Under the pieces are notes generated by a model. It did not search any database, had not been told where the DNA came from, and worked only from the letters and a program-made list of their open reading frames with translations. This document shows positions 46,188 through 54,521 of a DNA stretch of 64,000 bases, in pieces (position 1 is the first letter of the stretch; every line of letters begins with the position of its first letter). A program made the translations under genes and the position numbers. The stretch covers positions 186,001-250,000 of the forward strand of contig JAJVII010000015.1 of the NCBI GenBank assembly GCA_022072085.1, written 5' to 3'. This DNA is from Phycisphaerae bacterium. GTDB lineage: Bacteria; Planctomycetota; Phycisphaerae; JAJVII01.

Positions 46188-47330
46188 TCACGGGGCGTCG
46201 ATGAGGGAGAGCAGTTCGGCCAGGGCCTCGGCCACGTCGTCGGGCGGGCGGGTCGCGCCGGGGGTGCGGGCCTCGACCAGTTCGACCGAGAGCCTGTGGC
46301 CGTCGGCGTCGGTGATCTGCACGCGGCCGTGCCAGGTCCCGCTGACGCTGGGCGGACGGGGGACGATCCACAGGGCGTTCGCGGCAGCGGCCTTGGCCAG
46401 ACGCTCGCGGACCAGTTGCACGGCGTCGCACTGGAAGGCGTTCAGCGGAATCTCGTGGACCGCTCGCCCGCGCTGCTCCCATCGCCAGACGGGGTCATCG
46501 ACGCTCTCGGCCAGCCCGCTGATGCGGCAGCGCTGGGTAAAGCTGGTCGGCCGGACCCAGAGCGTGCAGGCGGTGGCGGCCCGCTGCCGGACGCCGCGCG
46601 CGGCGTCGACGGGGCGAAGCGGGGCGTACCAGACCAGCTCCAGCCGAAGGATCGGCAGCATGTTCCGGGCCAGCGAGACGTCGTTCCACCAGCCGTCCCA
46701 GGTCTTGCGGAGTTCCAGGAGCTGGGCCTGCTGCGCGGCGTCGGAAGCCGGCTGCTCGTCGGCGGCGCCGGGCGGAGTCGGTTCGGGCAGCGGCCAGTGT
46801 CCGGTGATCTGCCGCAGGGCCAGGTCCGCCTGCCGCCAGGGCAGACGGTCGGACGGACTGCGGGCCAGGAGCGCCAGCTTCACGGGCGCGGAGGCCGGCT
46901 CGTTCTTGAGCGTGTCGATCAGGACGGGAATGGAGTCCCACTGCGGCCATTCCGAGAGGATCTGGCAGCAGGAGGCGATGACGGCTGCGTCGCCGCCGCC
47001 GGGCTTGAGCATCTCGCGGGCCAGCAGTTCCTGCACGCCGGAGACGACGGCCAAGTCGCCGTAGTCGTCGCGGATCAGCGCCAGGCAGGTCGCCCGCACC
47101 TGCGGGTCCTGGTGGCTGAGCAGGGCAGCGAGCTTGGCCGGCAGGTCCGGCTCGGCCTTCATCCGCAGGCGGACCTCGCTCTGCTGCTCGGGCGGCAGGT
47201 CGAACAGGTGGCCGAGATAGTCGAGCATCCAGGCCGCCTGGTCGGGCTGCGTGGTTGGCGCAGAGTCATTTGCGGTCGCCGCCAATGGCGTGAGCGTGAG
47301 CAACAGAATGGCCAGGGCAGTGGGTCGCAT
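46188..47330 (-). CDS. Secreted HEAT-like protein of unknown function
   Basis: A 380-residue exported protein: signal peptide MRPTALAILLLTLTPLAATA, then APTTQPD at the mature N-terminus, a helical repeat region (about 50-190, e.g. QVRATCLALIRDD; PQWDSIPVLIDTL) and an unrecognised Trp-rich C-terminal domain. It precedes the heparinase-like gene on the same strand with a 39-base gap, so they may be co-expressed. No catalytic motif is visible. Confidence 0.72.
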   Translation of the reverse strand: MRPTALAILLLTLTPLAATANDSAPTTQPDQAAWMLDYLGHLFDLPPEQQSEVRLRMKAEPDLPAKLAALLSHQDPQVRATCLALIRDDYGDLAVVSGVQELLAREMLKPGGGDAAVIASCCQILSEWPQWDSIPVLIDTLKNEPASAPVKLALLARSPSDRLPWRQADLALRQITGHWPLPEPTPPGAADEQPASDAAQQAQLLELRKTWDGWWNDVSLARNMLPILRLELVWYAPLRPVDAARGVRQRAATACTLWVRPTSFTQRCRISGLAESVDDPVWRWEQRGRAVHEIPLNAFQCDAVQLVRERLAKAAAANALWIVPRPPSVSGTWHGRVQITDADGHRLSVELVEARTPGATRPPDDVAEALAELLSLIDAP

Positions 47331-47570
47331 GGCTCCCGTCGGCGTAAGTCGGTCGCACGCGAAGACGGACGGACAGGCAGCTTAGACCTTGGATTCTAGC
47401 CGGGGTTCCCGCCGACGAGCAAGGAATTTCCATGCCGGCGGCCCGGGCCGATAACCGTCTGGGCCCGGCAGGACCAGACGCAGGTTCCTGGGGCGGACCG
47501 ATTTGCCCGCAGGCCGCCCATATCCTACGCTTCCCACAACGCCGGCGCCGTTCAGATCGCCGCAGCCGGC

Positions 47571-48110
47571 ATGGGAATACACTCTGTCGTGAACCAGCAG
47601 CCTCCGACTCCCGATGTTGGCGCTGCGCCCGGTCCGCCCGGCAACGACGCCCCACCGCCCGACTGCGGCGACGCCGCGGACGGGTCCTTCAGCCCGATCC
47701 TGTTCGACCCGCCCGTACGCGAGCCGCGGGGTCGGGGCTTCTACCTGTTCGTCGGCTGCATGGTGCTCGGCGTGCTGGGCCTGGTGGTATGGGTCGTCAA
47801 GCCGGCCGCCGGCAACGCCAAGGACGAAGCCCCCGAGTTGTCGCCGGCCCAGGCTCAGAAGATGACCGCCCGCGAGTTGGTCGAAGACGGCGGGCCGATG
47901 GCCGCCCATGAGCTGGCGGTGCGGATGATTCAGGGCGAGCCCGCCGACAAGGCCGAGGCGACCGACGCCGTGCGGCAGTGGGGCAGCCCCAGGCTGGTCC
48001 GCAACCTGGCTCAGCAGTTGGCGCTCCAGCAGCAGAAGCGGCAGAAGGAGATCATGCACCAGATGGCCGACGAGCAGGAGTCGGCCGGCGTCGAGGCCGA
48101 CGCGCCCTGA
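47571..48110 (+). CDS. Single-span membrane protein of unknown function
   Basis: A 179-residue protein with a Pro/Asp-rich N-terminus, one transmembrane helix at about 57-76 (FYLFVGCMVLGVLGLVVWVV), and a Gln/Lys-rich helical tail that may form a coiled coil. Both the ATG (47571) and an in-frame GTG (47589) lack a clear ribosome site. Function unknown. Confidence 0.65.
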   Translation: MGIHSVVNQQPPTPDVGAAPGPPGNDAPPPDCGDAADGSFSPILFDPPVREPRGRGFYLFVGCMVLGVLGLVVWVVKPAAGNAKDEAPELSPAQAQKMTARELVEDGGPMAAHELAVRMIQGEPADKAEATDAVRQWGSPRLVRNLAQQLALQQQKRQKEIMHQMADEQESAGVEADAP

Positions 48111-48218
48111 GCAGCCCCGGCCGCCGGACCGAACGCGCACTTGGCCTGGCCGGACGGGGGCGTATAATGGCGGCAGCGGCGGACGAGCCCCGCTTCCGGG
48201 GCGACGCCGACGGAGCCC

Positions 48219-48470
48219 ATGATCCCTGTCGCCGACAACATCCACGACGCCAGCCGGCAGCGGATGATCGAGGAAACCTCCCGGTTCATCGAGTGGGGGC
48301 TGCGCCATCCGGAGTTGGTCGTGCGCATCCCGGCCAAACCGGAGGGCGAAGGCGGCTGGCCCGAGGGCGTGGGGCGGTTCTTCTGGACGACGGTCCTGCG
48401 TCCGCGGGACATCCGCCAGGCGGGCACGCGAATTTTCCGTCGGCTGGCGTCGCGATTGCGCGGGAACTGA
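48219..48470 (+). CDS. Small hypothetical protein
   Basis: An 83-residue polar protein (TSRFIEWGLRHPELVV near the centre; basic C-terminus RRLASRLRGN). The ATG has only GGAG four bases upstream. Codon usage looks coding and it fills the gap before gpsA, but I do not recognise it. Confidence 0.55.
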   Translation: MIPVADNIHDASRQRMIEETSRFIEWGLRHPELVVRIPAKPEGEGGWPEGVGRFFWTTVLRPRDIRQAGTRIFRRLASRLRGN

Positions 48471-48527
48471 AGCACCGGATCACCGAGGCAACCCGTCCCC
48501 CCCTGCCCCCCGATCCTCCCCTTCACT

Positions 48528-49526
48528 CTAGATTGCCTCGGGCTTGAGCGAGCGGCTCATCAACTGGGTGACCGCCTCGATGACATCCTTGTCCTCGAAG
48601 AGAATCTGGTAGATGCCGCGGGTGATGGGCATCTCCACGTCGTGCCGGTCAGCCAGTTGGATCACGCTCTTGGTGGTGGGCACGCCCTCGACGACCGACT
48701 CGATGCTGTCCAGCACGTCCTTCACCTTCATGCCCTTGCCGATGCGCTCGCCGGCGGTGCGGTTGCGGCCGTGCGGGCTGATGCAGGTGGTGACCAGGTC
48801 GCCCAGGCCGGCCAAGCCGAAGAAGGTCTCGCGCTCCGCGCCCAGGGCCACGCCCAGGCGGGTAATCTCGACCAGCCCGCGGGCCAGCAGGGCGCTCTTG
48901 GCGTTGTCGCCGGCGCCCAGGCCGTCCACCATGCCCGCAGCCAGGGCGATCACGTTCTTGGTCGCCCCAGCCAACTCGACGCCGACCAGGTCGGTGTTGG
49001 TGTAGACGCGGAACCACTGAGTCGTGAAGACCTGCTGGACGGTCCTGGCAAACTCGGAGTCAGCCGAGCTGGCGACGACGGTGGCTGGCAGGCACTTGGC
49101 CAACTCGGTCGCGATGCTCGGCCCGCTCAGCGCGGCCACCGGGCGATCGCCCAGGACGTCGGTGAGAATCTGCGTCGGCCGAAGCAGCGTGTCGTTCTCG
49201 ATGCCCTTGGCGACGCTGACGACCGGGACGCCGGGCGGGACGTGCTCAGCCAACTGCCGCCAGACGCCGCGCATGAACTGGCAGGGGACAGCCGACACGA
49301 TCAGGTCCGCGCCATCGAAGGCCGAGGCGGCGTTGGTCGTCAGCTTGAGCTGCGACGACAGCCGCACGCCGGGCAGGAAGCGGCGGTTCTCCTGGTCCTG
49401 CACCATCTCCTGGATGTGCTCGGGGAAGAAGCCCCAGAGGGTGACGCGGCAGCCCTTGCTGACCAGCAGGTTCGAACTGACCGTGGCCATGGCCCCGTCG
49501 CCGATCATCGCGATGCGCTGGATCAT
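48528..49526 (-). CDS. gpsA: Glycerol-3-phosphate dehydrogenase (NAD(P)+)
   Basis: Makes sn-glycerol 3-phosphate for phospholipids. The 332 residues are typical. The N-terminal nucleotide loop is GDGAMA in place of the usual GxGSWGT, the middle signature is VAKGIEN and ALSGPS, and the catalytic Lys is in GATKNVIALAAG. GGGAGGAG precedes the ATG. The altered first loop is unusual but keeps the glycines. It is divergent from purB. Confidence 0.95.
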   Translation of the reverse strand: MIQRIAMIGDGAMATVSSNLLVSKGCRVTLWGFFPEHIQEMVQDQENRRFLPGVRLSSQLKLTTNAASAFDGADLIVSAVPCQFMRGVWRQLAEHVPPGVPVVSVAKGIENDTLLRPTQILTDVLGDRPVAALSGPSIATELAKCLPATVVASSADSEFARTVQQVFTTQWFRVYTNTDLVGVELAGATKNVIALAAGMVDGLGAGDNAKSALLARGLVEITRLGVALGAERETFFGLAGLGDLVTTCISPHGRNRTAGERIGKGMKVKDVLDSIESVVEGVPTTKSVIQLADRHDVEMPITRGIYQILFEDKDVIEAVTQLMSRSLKPEAI

Positions 49527-49601
49527 GTCTCCTCCCGTGCTCAGGGTCGTTCACTTTACCACTCTGCCGGCGTGACGCCAGAGTGAACCTGCCTTGCGGG
49601 A

Positions 49602-49630
49602 TTGTCTTGACGCTCGTTTCCAATTACACT
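49602..49630 (+). promoter_or_regulatory. Sigma-70-type promoter of purB
   Basis: TTGTCT (49602-49607) and TACACT (49625-49630) with a 17-base spacer, 26 bases before the GTG start of purB. Confidence 0.5.
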
Positions 49631-49655
49631 GCCACCCGGTTCAAGGAGGCGACCC

Positions 49656-51101
49656 GTGAGCAAGAGCCGTCCCGAAACGCGCCACGACATCTACACCTCG
49701 CCCCTGGTCGAGCGCAACGCCTCCGACGAGATGGCCGCCCTGTTCAGCCCGCAGTTCAAGCACTCCACCTGGCGGCGGCTCTGGCTGGCACTCGCGGAGA
49801 GCGAACAGCAGCTCGGCCTGGACATCCCCGACGAGGCCGTCACCCAGCTTCGCGCCCACCTGGACGACATCGACTTCGCCCGGGCGGCTGAGCACGAGCG
49901 GGCCCTGCGCCACGACGTGATGGCCCACATCCACACGCTGGGCGAAGCCGCGCCGGCGGCCAAGCCCTTCATCCACCTGGGCGCGACCTCGTGCTACGTG
50001 ACCGACAACACCGAACTGATCCAGCTTCGCGACGGCCTCAAGCTGCTGGCGCCCAAGCTGGCAGCCGTCATCGGCCAACTCGGCGACTTCGCCGCGAAAT
50101 ACCGCGCCCTGCCGACGCTCGGGTTCACGCACTATCAGCCGGCCCAGCTCGTCACCGTCGGCAAGCGGGCGACGCTCTGGGCCCAGGACTTCGCGACCGA
50201 CCTGCTGGAACTGGAGCGGCGGCTGGGCGACCTGCGGGCCCGCGGTGTCAAGGGAACCACCGGCACGCAGGCCAGCTTCCTGGCGCTGTTCGACGGCGAC
50301 CACGGCAAGGTCGAGCAACTCGATCGCGTGGTCTGCCGCAAGATCGGCTTTGAACGCAGCTACGCCGTGACCGGACAGACCTACCCGCGCAAGGTGGACG
50401 CCCAGGTGGCCGACGCCCTGGCCGGCGTCGCAATCTCCGCGCACAAATTCGCCAACGACATGCGGCTGCTCGCCAACCTCCGCCAAGTCGATGAGCCTTT
50501 CGAGGACAAGCAGGTGGGCTCCTCCGCGATGGCCTACAAGCGCAACCCGATGCGCTGCGAGCGGATCACCGCTCTGGCCCGGCTGGTGATGAGCCTGGCC
50601 GACTCGCCGCGGCAGACCGCCGCCGAGCAGTGGTTCGAGCGGACCCTGGACGACAGCGCCAACCGCCGCGTCGCGATCGCCGAGCTGTTCCTGGCGGTCG
50701 ACGGTATCCTGCGGATCCTGCTCAACGTCACCGCGGGCATGGTGGTCAACGAGGCGGTCATCGCCCGGGCCGTCGCCGACGAGCTGCCGTTCATGGCCAC
50801 CGAGAACATCCTGATGGCCGCCGTCGCCGCCGGCGGGGACCGCCAGGACCTGCACGAGCGGATTCGCACGCACAGCCTGGCCGCCGTCGCCGAGATCAAG
50901 GCCGGCCGATCCAACGACCTGCTGGCTCGCCTCGGCGCCGACAGGGCCTTCGCGAAGGTGGACATCGGGGCCCTGCTGGACCCGGCCCGTTTCGTAGGTC
51001 GATCGCCGCAGCAGGTCGACGCGTTCCTGGCCGAGGTGGTCGCCCCTATCCGCCGCCGCTACGGCGACGCCGCCGCCGGCGCCGGGCAACTGCGCGTTTA
51101 G
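49656..51101 (+). CDS. purB: Adenylosuccinate lyase
   Basis: Catalyses two fumarate eliminations in purine synthesis. The 481-residue fumarase/aspartase-superfamily protein has the signature [11 protein letters not shown] with the catalytic Ser loop, and the early His in [11 protein letters not shown] and [11 protein letters not shown]. The start is a GTG at 49656 with GGAGG upstream. Confidence 0.95.
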   Translation: MSKSRPETRHDIYTSPLVERNASDEMAALFSPQFKHSTWRRLWLALAESEQQLGLDIPDEAVTQLRAHLDDIDFARAAEHERALRHDVMAHIHTLGEAAPAAKPFIHLGATSCYVTDNTELIQLRDGLKLLAPKLAAVIGQLGDFAAKYRALPTLGFTHYQPAQLVTVGKRATLWAQDFATDLLELERRLGDLRARGVKGTTGTQASFLALFDGDHGKVEQLDRVVCRKIGFERSYAVTGQTYPRKVDAQVADALAGVAISAHKFANDMRLLANLRQVDEPFEDKQVGSSAMAYKRNPMRCERITALARLVMSLADSPRQTAAEQWFERTLDDSANRRVAIAELFLAVDGILRILLNVTAGMVVNEAVIARAVADELPFMATENILMAAVAAGGDRQDLHERIRTHSLAAVAEIKAGRSNDLLARLGADRAFAKVDIGALLDPARFVGRSPQQVDAFLAEVVAPIRRRYGDAAAGAGQLRV

Positions 51102-51113
51102 CCGCGACCCGCA

Positions 51114-51129
51114 GGGGAGCGCGCTCCCC
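51114..51129 (+). terminator. Weak hairpin after purB
   Basis: GGGGAGC-GC-GCTCCCC is a perfect palindrome 12 bases past the purB stop, but the T-rich AAATTTTCTT begins only about 20 bases later, so termination is uncertain. Confidence 0.3.
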
Positions 51130-51197
51130 GCGATGAGTCATGAAATTTTCTTAAGAACTGTGCGGGTCACAGGGGAGACCTCGATCCGGAGCCGGCC

Positions 51198-52028
51198 ATG
51201 AGCCAGAACGACCAGCCCAGACCGTCAGGTTTCGACCCTGAGCCGCAGCCGCCGCGTCAGCCGCCGAGCCCGCCGCCAGTTCCCTCGCCGGGTTCGCAGA
51301 GCTACGGCCCGCCCCAGCCGCCGCCGGGGCAGCCGGTGCAGCCGACCTATGGGCCCCCTGCCCAGCCGACCGGCGGGTATGCCCAACCGAGCTACGCCCC
51401 GGGCGGATACGCACCGGCCTACACGCCTCAGCCCCAGACCTCGATGGACGGGCTGGCCCTCGCGTCGTTCATCCTCTCGCTGATCATCTGCGTGCCAGGC
51501 CTCGGACTGCTCGGGCTCCTGCTGGGAATTCCGGCACTGTTCACCTCGGGCAAGCCGGGCAAGCGTGGCCGCGGGTTGGCCATCGCGGGCGTCATCCTCG
51601 GCACGCTGATCTCTCTCGGATGGGCGGGCATCGCGGGGATCACCTACTACACACTGCGCGGCGGGCTGTCCAAGGCCGACGCCGCCATCGCCCGGTTCGT
51701 CGAGGACTACAACTCCGGCGATTACGACCGGATGTATCAGCGGATGAAGCAGGCTGAGCCGTCGATCACCGAGACGCCGGAAGACTTCCGCCGCATCATG
51801 ACCCGCCAGCATGACGAATGGGGCGACGCCGTGCGGATCCGCGGCTTCTGGCCCATGATGTCGCGCGGCGGGCTGCACGTGAACACCGTCAACGACATGC
51901 TGGAAATCCGCCTGCCGTTCGAGTTCAAGAAGGCCGGCGACCGGATGGTCAGGCTGACCTTCCGCATCAAGGATGGCCGCCTCGAACTGATCGGGTTCAA
52001 GTTCAATGCCACCAGCGACGGGGACTGA
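51198..52028 (+). CDS. DUF4190-like membrane protein with Pro-rich N-terminus
   Basis: A 276-residue protein: a disordered Pro/Gln/Tyr-rich N-terminus (about 1-85), two transmembrane helices (about 90-112 and 127-150) separated by a Gly/Lys loop as in DUF4190 proteins, and a C-terminal soluble domain (about 155-276) with YNSGDYDRMYQRMKQAEP, resembling DUF3887-type folds. A GGAG ribosome site precedes the ATG. It lies 17 bases before pyrE and may share its transcript; role unknown. Confidence 0.75.
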   Translation: MSQNDQPRPSGFDPEPQPPRQPPSPPPVPSPGSQSYGPPQPPPGQPVQPTYGPPAQPTGGYAQPSYAPGGYAPAYTPQPQTSMDGLALASFILSLIICVPGLGLLGLLLGIPALFTSGKPGKRGRGLAIAGVILGTLISLGWAGIAGITYYTLRGGLSKADAAIARFVEDYNSGDYDRMYQRMKQAEPSITETPEDFRRIMTRQHDEWGDAVRIRGFWPMMSRGGLHVNTVNDMLEIRLPFEFKKAGDRMVRLTFRIKDGRLELIGFKFNATSDGD

Positions 52029-52045
52029 CCCCGCAAGGAAACGAC

Positions 52046-52567
52046 ATGACCAAGTCCGAACTGGCGCGGCGGGTGAAAGAGACGGCCTACCTCGAAGGCG
52101 AGTTCACGCTGCGCTCCGGCCGAAAGAGCAACTACTACCTCGACAAGTACCTGTTCGAGACGGTCCCCGACGTGCTGGCCGGTCTGGGCAAGGCCTTCGC
52201 CGGGCACTGCGGCCCGAACGTCACGCGGATCGCCGGCGCGGAGTTGGGCGGGGTCGCGCTGGCCGCCGCGACCAGTTTGGCCACCGGCAAGCCCTTCGTC
52301 ATCGTGCGCAACCGCAAGAAGGACTACGGCACCTCCAAGCAGTTCGAGGGCAAGCTGGAAGCCGGCGACGTGGTGCTGCTGGTCGAGGACATCGCGACGA
52401 CCGGCGGCCAGGTGCTGGAGGCCGCCAAGGACATCGCCGCCGCCGGCGCAACGGTCGATCGCATCGTCGCGGTGATCGACCGCCAGGAAGGCGCCCGCGA
52501 GAACATCGAAGGGGCCGGCTTCCGCTTCGAGTCCCTGCTGACCAAGGCCGACCTGGGCATCAAGTAG
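52046..52567 (+). CDS. pyrE: Orotate phosphoribosyltransferase
   Basis: Adds PRPP to orotate in pyrimidine synthesis. The 173 residues include the PRPP-binding motif VLLVEDIATTGG and the segment LRSGRKSNYYLDKY. AAGGAA precedes the ATG at 52046. It may form a transcript with the DUF4190-like gene. Confidence 0.95.
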   Translation: MTKSELARRVKETAYLEGEFTLRSGRKSNYYLDKYLFETVPDVLAGLGKAFAGHCGPNVTRIAGAELGGVALAAATSLATGKPFVIVRNRKKDYGTSKQFEGKLEAGDVVLLVEDIATTGGQVLEAAKDIAAAGATVDRIVAVIDRQEGARENIEGAGFRFESLLTKADLGIK

Positions 52568-52576
52568 GAGGCGGAC

Positions 52577-52655
52577 CGTTCGACGTTCGAAGTTCGAAGC
52601 CGGAACGGAAGAACTCCGACTTCGAACGTCGAACTTCGAACTTTGAACTCCAAAC
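52577..52655. repeat. Palindromic spacer of TTCGAAC/GTTCGAA words
   Basis: CGTTCGACGTTCGAAGTTCGAAG (words GTTCGA-CGTTCGA-AGTTCGAAG) and its mirror (CTTCGAACGTCGAACTTCGAAC) face each other across 20 bases, with the order of the words permuted. It lies between the convergent pyrE and the small gene at 52661. Confidence 0.7.
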
Positions 52656-52660
52656 GTCTT

Positions 52661-52933
52661 CTACTCTTCCAGCCCCAACAGATCGCGGATGGCCGGCTTG
52701 ACGTAGATCGTCTCCATTTCGCCTGCCAGCCGCGACAGGCCGTCGGCGGACTTCTCCAACTGCTGCTCGATGCGGGCGTCGGTGTCGATGAACAGCACCC
52801 GCCGCCCGCGCAGGATCGCCAGCCCGCCCCCCTCGCCGCCCATCGCCTGGCGGCGGACCTCGACGCCGAGCGGGTCGGCCAGTTCCAGCAGGTCTTCCAG
52901 CAACCGGACATTGTCGGCGTGCTCCTGGTTCAT
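52661..52933 (-). CDS. Small conserved-looking hypothetical protein
   Basis: A 90-residue acidic protein (NVRLLEDLLELADPLGVEV; ILRGRRVLFIDTDARIEQQL). It resembles small planctomycete proteins of unknown function. The ATG has GGGAGG upstream; a much longer open frame before it is a shadow of the neighbouring histidine kinase. Function unknown. Confidence 0.65.
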   Translation of the reverse strand: MNQEHADNVRLLEDLLELADPLGVEVRRQAMGGEGGGLAILRGRRVLFIDTDARIEQQLEKSADGLSRLAGEMETIYVKPAIRDLLGLEE

Positions 52934-53077
52934 GCCCCGCCTCCCGCGGCGATCCATTTGCCACTGAAGTTTGCACCCGGACGGGGCCGATAAACAGGGT
53001 GAAGCCGGCGTCCCTGCATCCGCGTGCCGGCTGCCGGCTGGAGGCCGCGTCCCGACTTCCCGTAGTTGCCGTTTGCC

Positions 53078-53875
53078 ATGAATACGATTTCCACCACTGC
53101 GTCCGATCCTGCGTCCGCCGGAGCGTCCCCGCTGGACGATCCGCGGTCCTGGACGGGCGAGTTCGCCGAGCAGATTCTCCAGACTCAGAAGCTGGCCGCC
53201 ATGGGCACGATGGCCGCCATGCTCGCCCACGAGTTCAACAACATCCTCACGCGCGTCATCAACTACGCCGAGAATTCGCTGGGCAGCCCCGACGACCGCG
53301 AACTGGCCGACCGGAGCATGCAGCGGATCCTGGATAACGCGAACAAGGCCGCAGAAATCTGCCAGTCCATTTTCGACTTCTCAGGCCGCGGCGACGAACG
53401 CCGCCGCCCGGTCGTGATCGCCGACATCGTCCGCGAAGCCGTCAACTGCCTCGGCCGCGATCCCGCGAAGGACAACATCGCGGTGCGCAGCCGCGTCGCG
53501 CCGGACATCACGGTGATGGGCAACGCCACGCTGCTCCAGCAGGTGGTCTTCAACCTGCTGCTGAACGCCCGCCAGGCGATCCTCGCGACCAGCCGCCGCG
53601 GGGGGCAACTCACGCTCGCCGGCGAACGCACGCCGGACGGCGGCGTCGAGCTGCGCGTCAGCGACACCGGCTGCGGCATCGCCGCCGAGCACCTGGAGAA
53701 GATCTGGACGCCCTTCTTCTCCACCAAGAACAGCGAGGAGCGCACCGACCGCAAGGGCATCGGCCTGGGCCTGCCCATCTGCCGCTCCATCGTTCAGGAC
53801 CACGGCGGCACGATCACCGTCGCCAGCGAACCCGGCGTCGGCACAACTTTCACCATCCGCCTGCCGGGCAACTGA
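53078..53875 (+). CDS. Soluble sensor histidine kinase (orphan)
   Basis: A 265-residue cytoplasmic kinase with no sensor domain beyond 35 residues. H box AHEFNNILT (His51), then N box LLLNARQAI, G1 DTGCGI, F box FFSTK and G2 GIGLGLPIC. No response regulator is adjacent. The ATG at 53078 is preferred to a TTG at 53066. Its partner must be elsewhere. Confidence 0.9.
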   Translation: MNTISTTASDPASAGASPLDDPRSWTGEFAEQILQTQKLAAMGTMAAMLAHEFNNILTRVINYAENSLGSPDDRELADRSMQRILDNANKAAEICQSIFDFSGRGDERRRPVVIADIVREAVNCLGRDPAKDNIAVRSRVAPDITVMGNATLLQQVVFNLLLNARQAILATSRRGGQLTLAGERTPDGGVELRVSDTGCGIAAEHLEKIWTPFFSTKNSEERTDRKGIGLGLPICRSIVQDHGGTITVASEPGVGTTFTIRLPGN

Positions 53876-53900
53876 ACTCTCCCGTCTTTCTCTTCTCTTC

Positions 53901-53931
53901 CGAGCCGCGAGCGGAAGCTCGCGGATGGTCG
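53901..53931. repeat. Left REP inverted end
   Basis: 31 bases containing a perfect 8-bp hairpin with a GGAA loop and a GGTCG foot. It is the mirror of the right end with one mismatch. Confidence 0.8.
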
Positions 53932-53959
53932 GCTTCCTTCCCTCTCCGCCGGCAACCAT

Positions 53960-54451
53960 CTACTCTCTCATTCTCGGCGGCGGGAACTTCTGATTACGCA
54001 CGTAATTCATCACTGCGTGCAGATGCCACCGGTCGCGGACAACTTCGACCTTGCCTCCGTCGCTCCACCAGTGTCTGCGGACGCCGAACGCATTGTTCAA
54101 CGCCGCGCTGCCCCGCGACTTCAGTTTCCGCCGCGCCTCCACGCCGCGTGACTCGTCGGCGATGATGACGATGTGCACGTGGTCGGGCTGCACGTTCAGT
54201 TCGCAGCAGTCCCACTTGCGGAACCGGCACGCCTCTCGCAGCGCCTCGACGGCGACGATCCGCATCGGGTCGTCGAGCCAGACCGGCGGCTCGGTCATGC
54301 GGTTGGCGCTGGCGGCGCGGAATTGCGGATTGCCCGGGCTGTAGTTCGTGCCCGGCACATTGTGCTCATCGTCCACATACCCACGATCGTCGCCCTGGAG
54401 CCATTGCCCGTAGCAGGTCCAGATCAGGTGGTAGATCATGGGGTCAGTCAT
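53960..54451 (-). CDS. REP-associated tyrosine transposase (Y1/HUH, IS200-like)
   Basis: A 163-residue single-domain HUH transposase. The HUH motif is HVH at 91-93 (QPDHVHIVII) and a candidate catalytic Tyr is Y150 (MNYVRNQ). The ATG at 54451 fits GGAAAG upstream. Such enzymes move or process REP hairpins and are often domesticated at one locus. It lies between two REP inverted ends. Confidence 0.88.
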   Translation of the reverse strand: MTDPMIYHLIWTCYGQWLQGDDRGYVDDEHNVPGTNYSPGNPQFRAASANRMTEPPVWLDDPMRIVAVEALREACRFRKWDCCELNVQPDHVHIVIIADESRGVEARRKLKSRGSAALNNAFGVRRHWWSDGGKVEVVRDRWHLHAVMNYVRNQKFPPPRMRE

Positions 54452-54469
54452 TCCGCTTTCCATTCCTTG

Positions 54470-54500
54470 CGACCATCCGCGAACTTCCGCTCGCGGCTCG
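54470..54500. repeat. Right REP inverted end
   Basis: 31 bases, mirror of the left end with one base changed; the internal hairpin here has one A/C mismatch and a TTCC loop. Confidence 0.8.
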
Positions 54501-54521
54501 TCGGAGAGCAGAACACCCGAT

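Larger units (their letters stand above)
53901..54500. mobile_element. RAYT/REP element with 31-bp inverted ends
   Basis: A 600-base unit made of a single HUH transposase gene between two 31-base inverted repeats (53901-53931 and 54470-54500) that differ at one base. Each repeat contains a 20-base hairpin (CCGCGAGC-GGAA-GCTCGCGG at the left), the form of REP sequences. This is a compact REP-associated tyrosine transposase element. Confidence 0.8.

Noticed and set aside
47382-48308. Long minus-strand frame overlapping the small plus-strand genes
   Set aside because: Its composition is low-complexity and it overlaps two plus-strand genes, one with a clear membrane helix; treated as a shadow.
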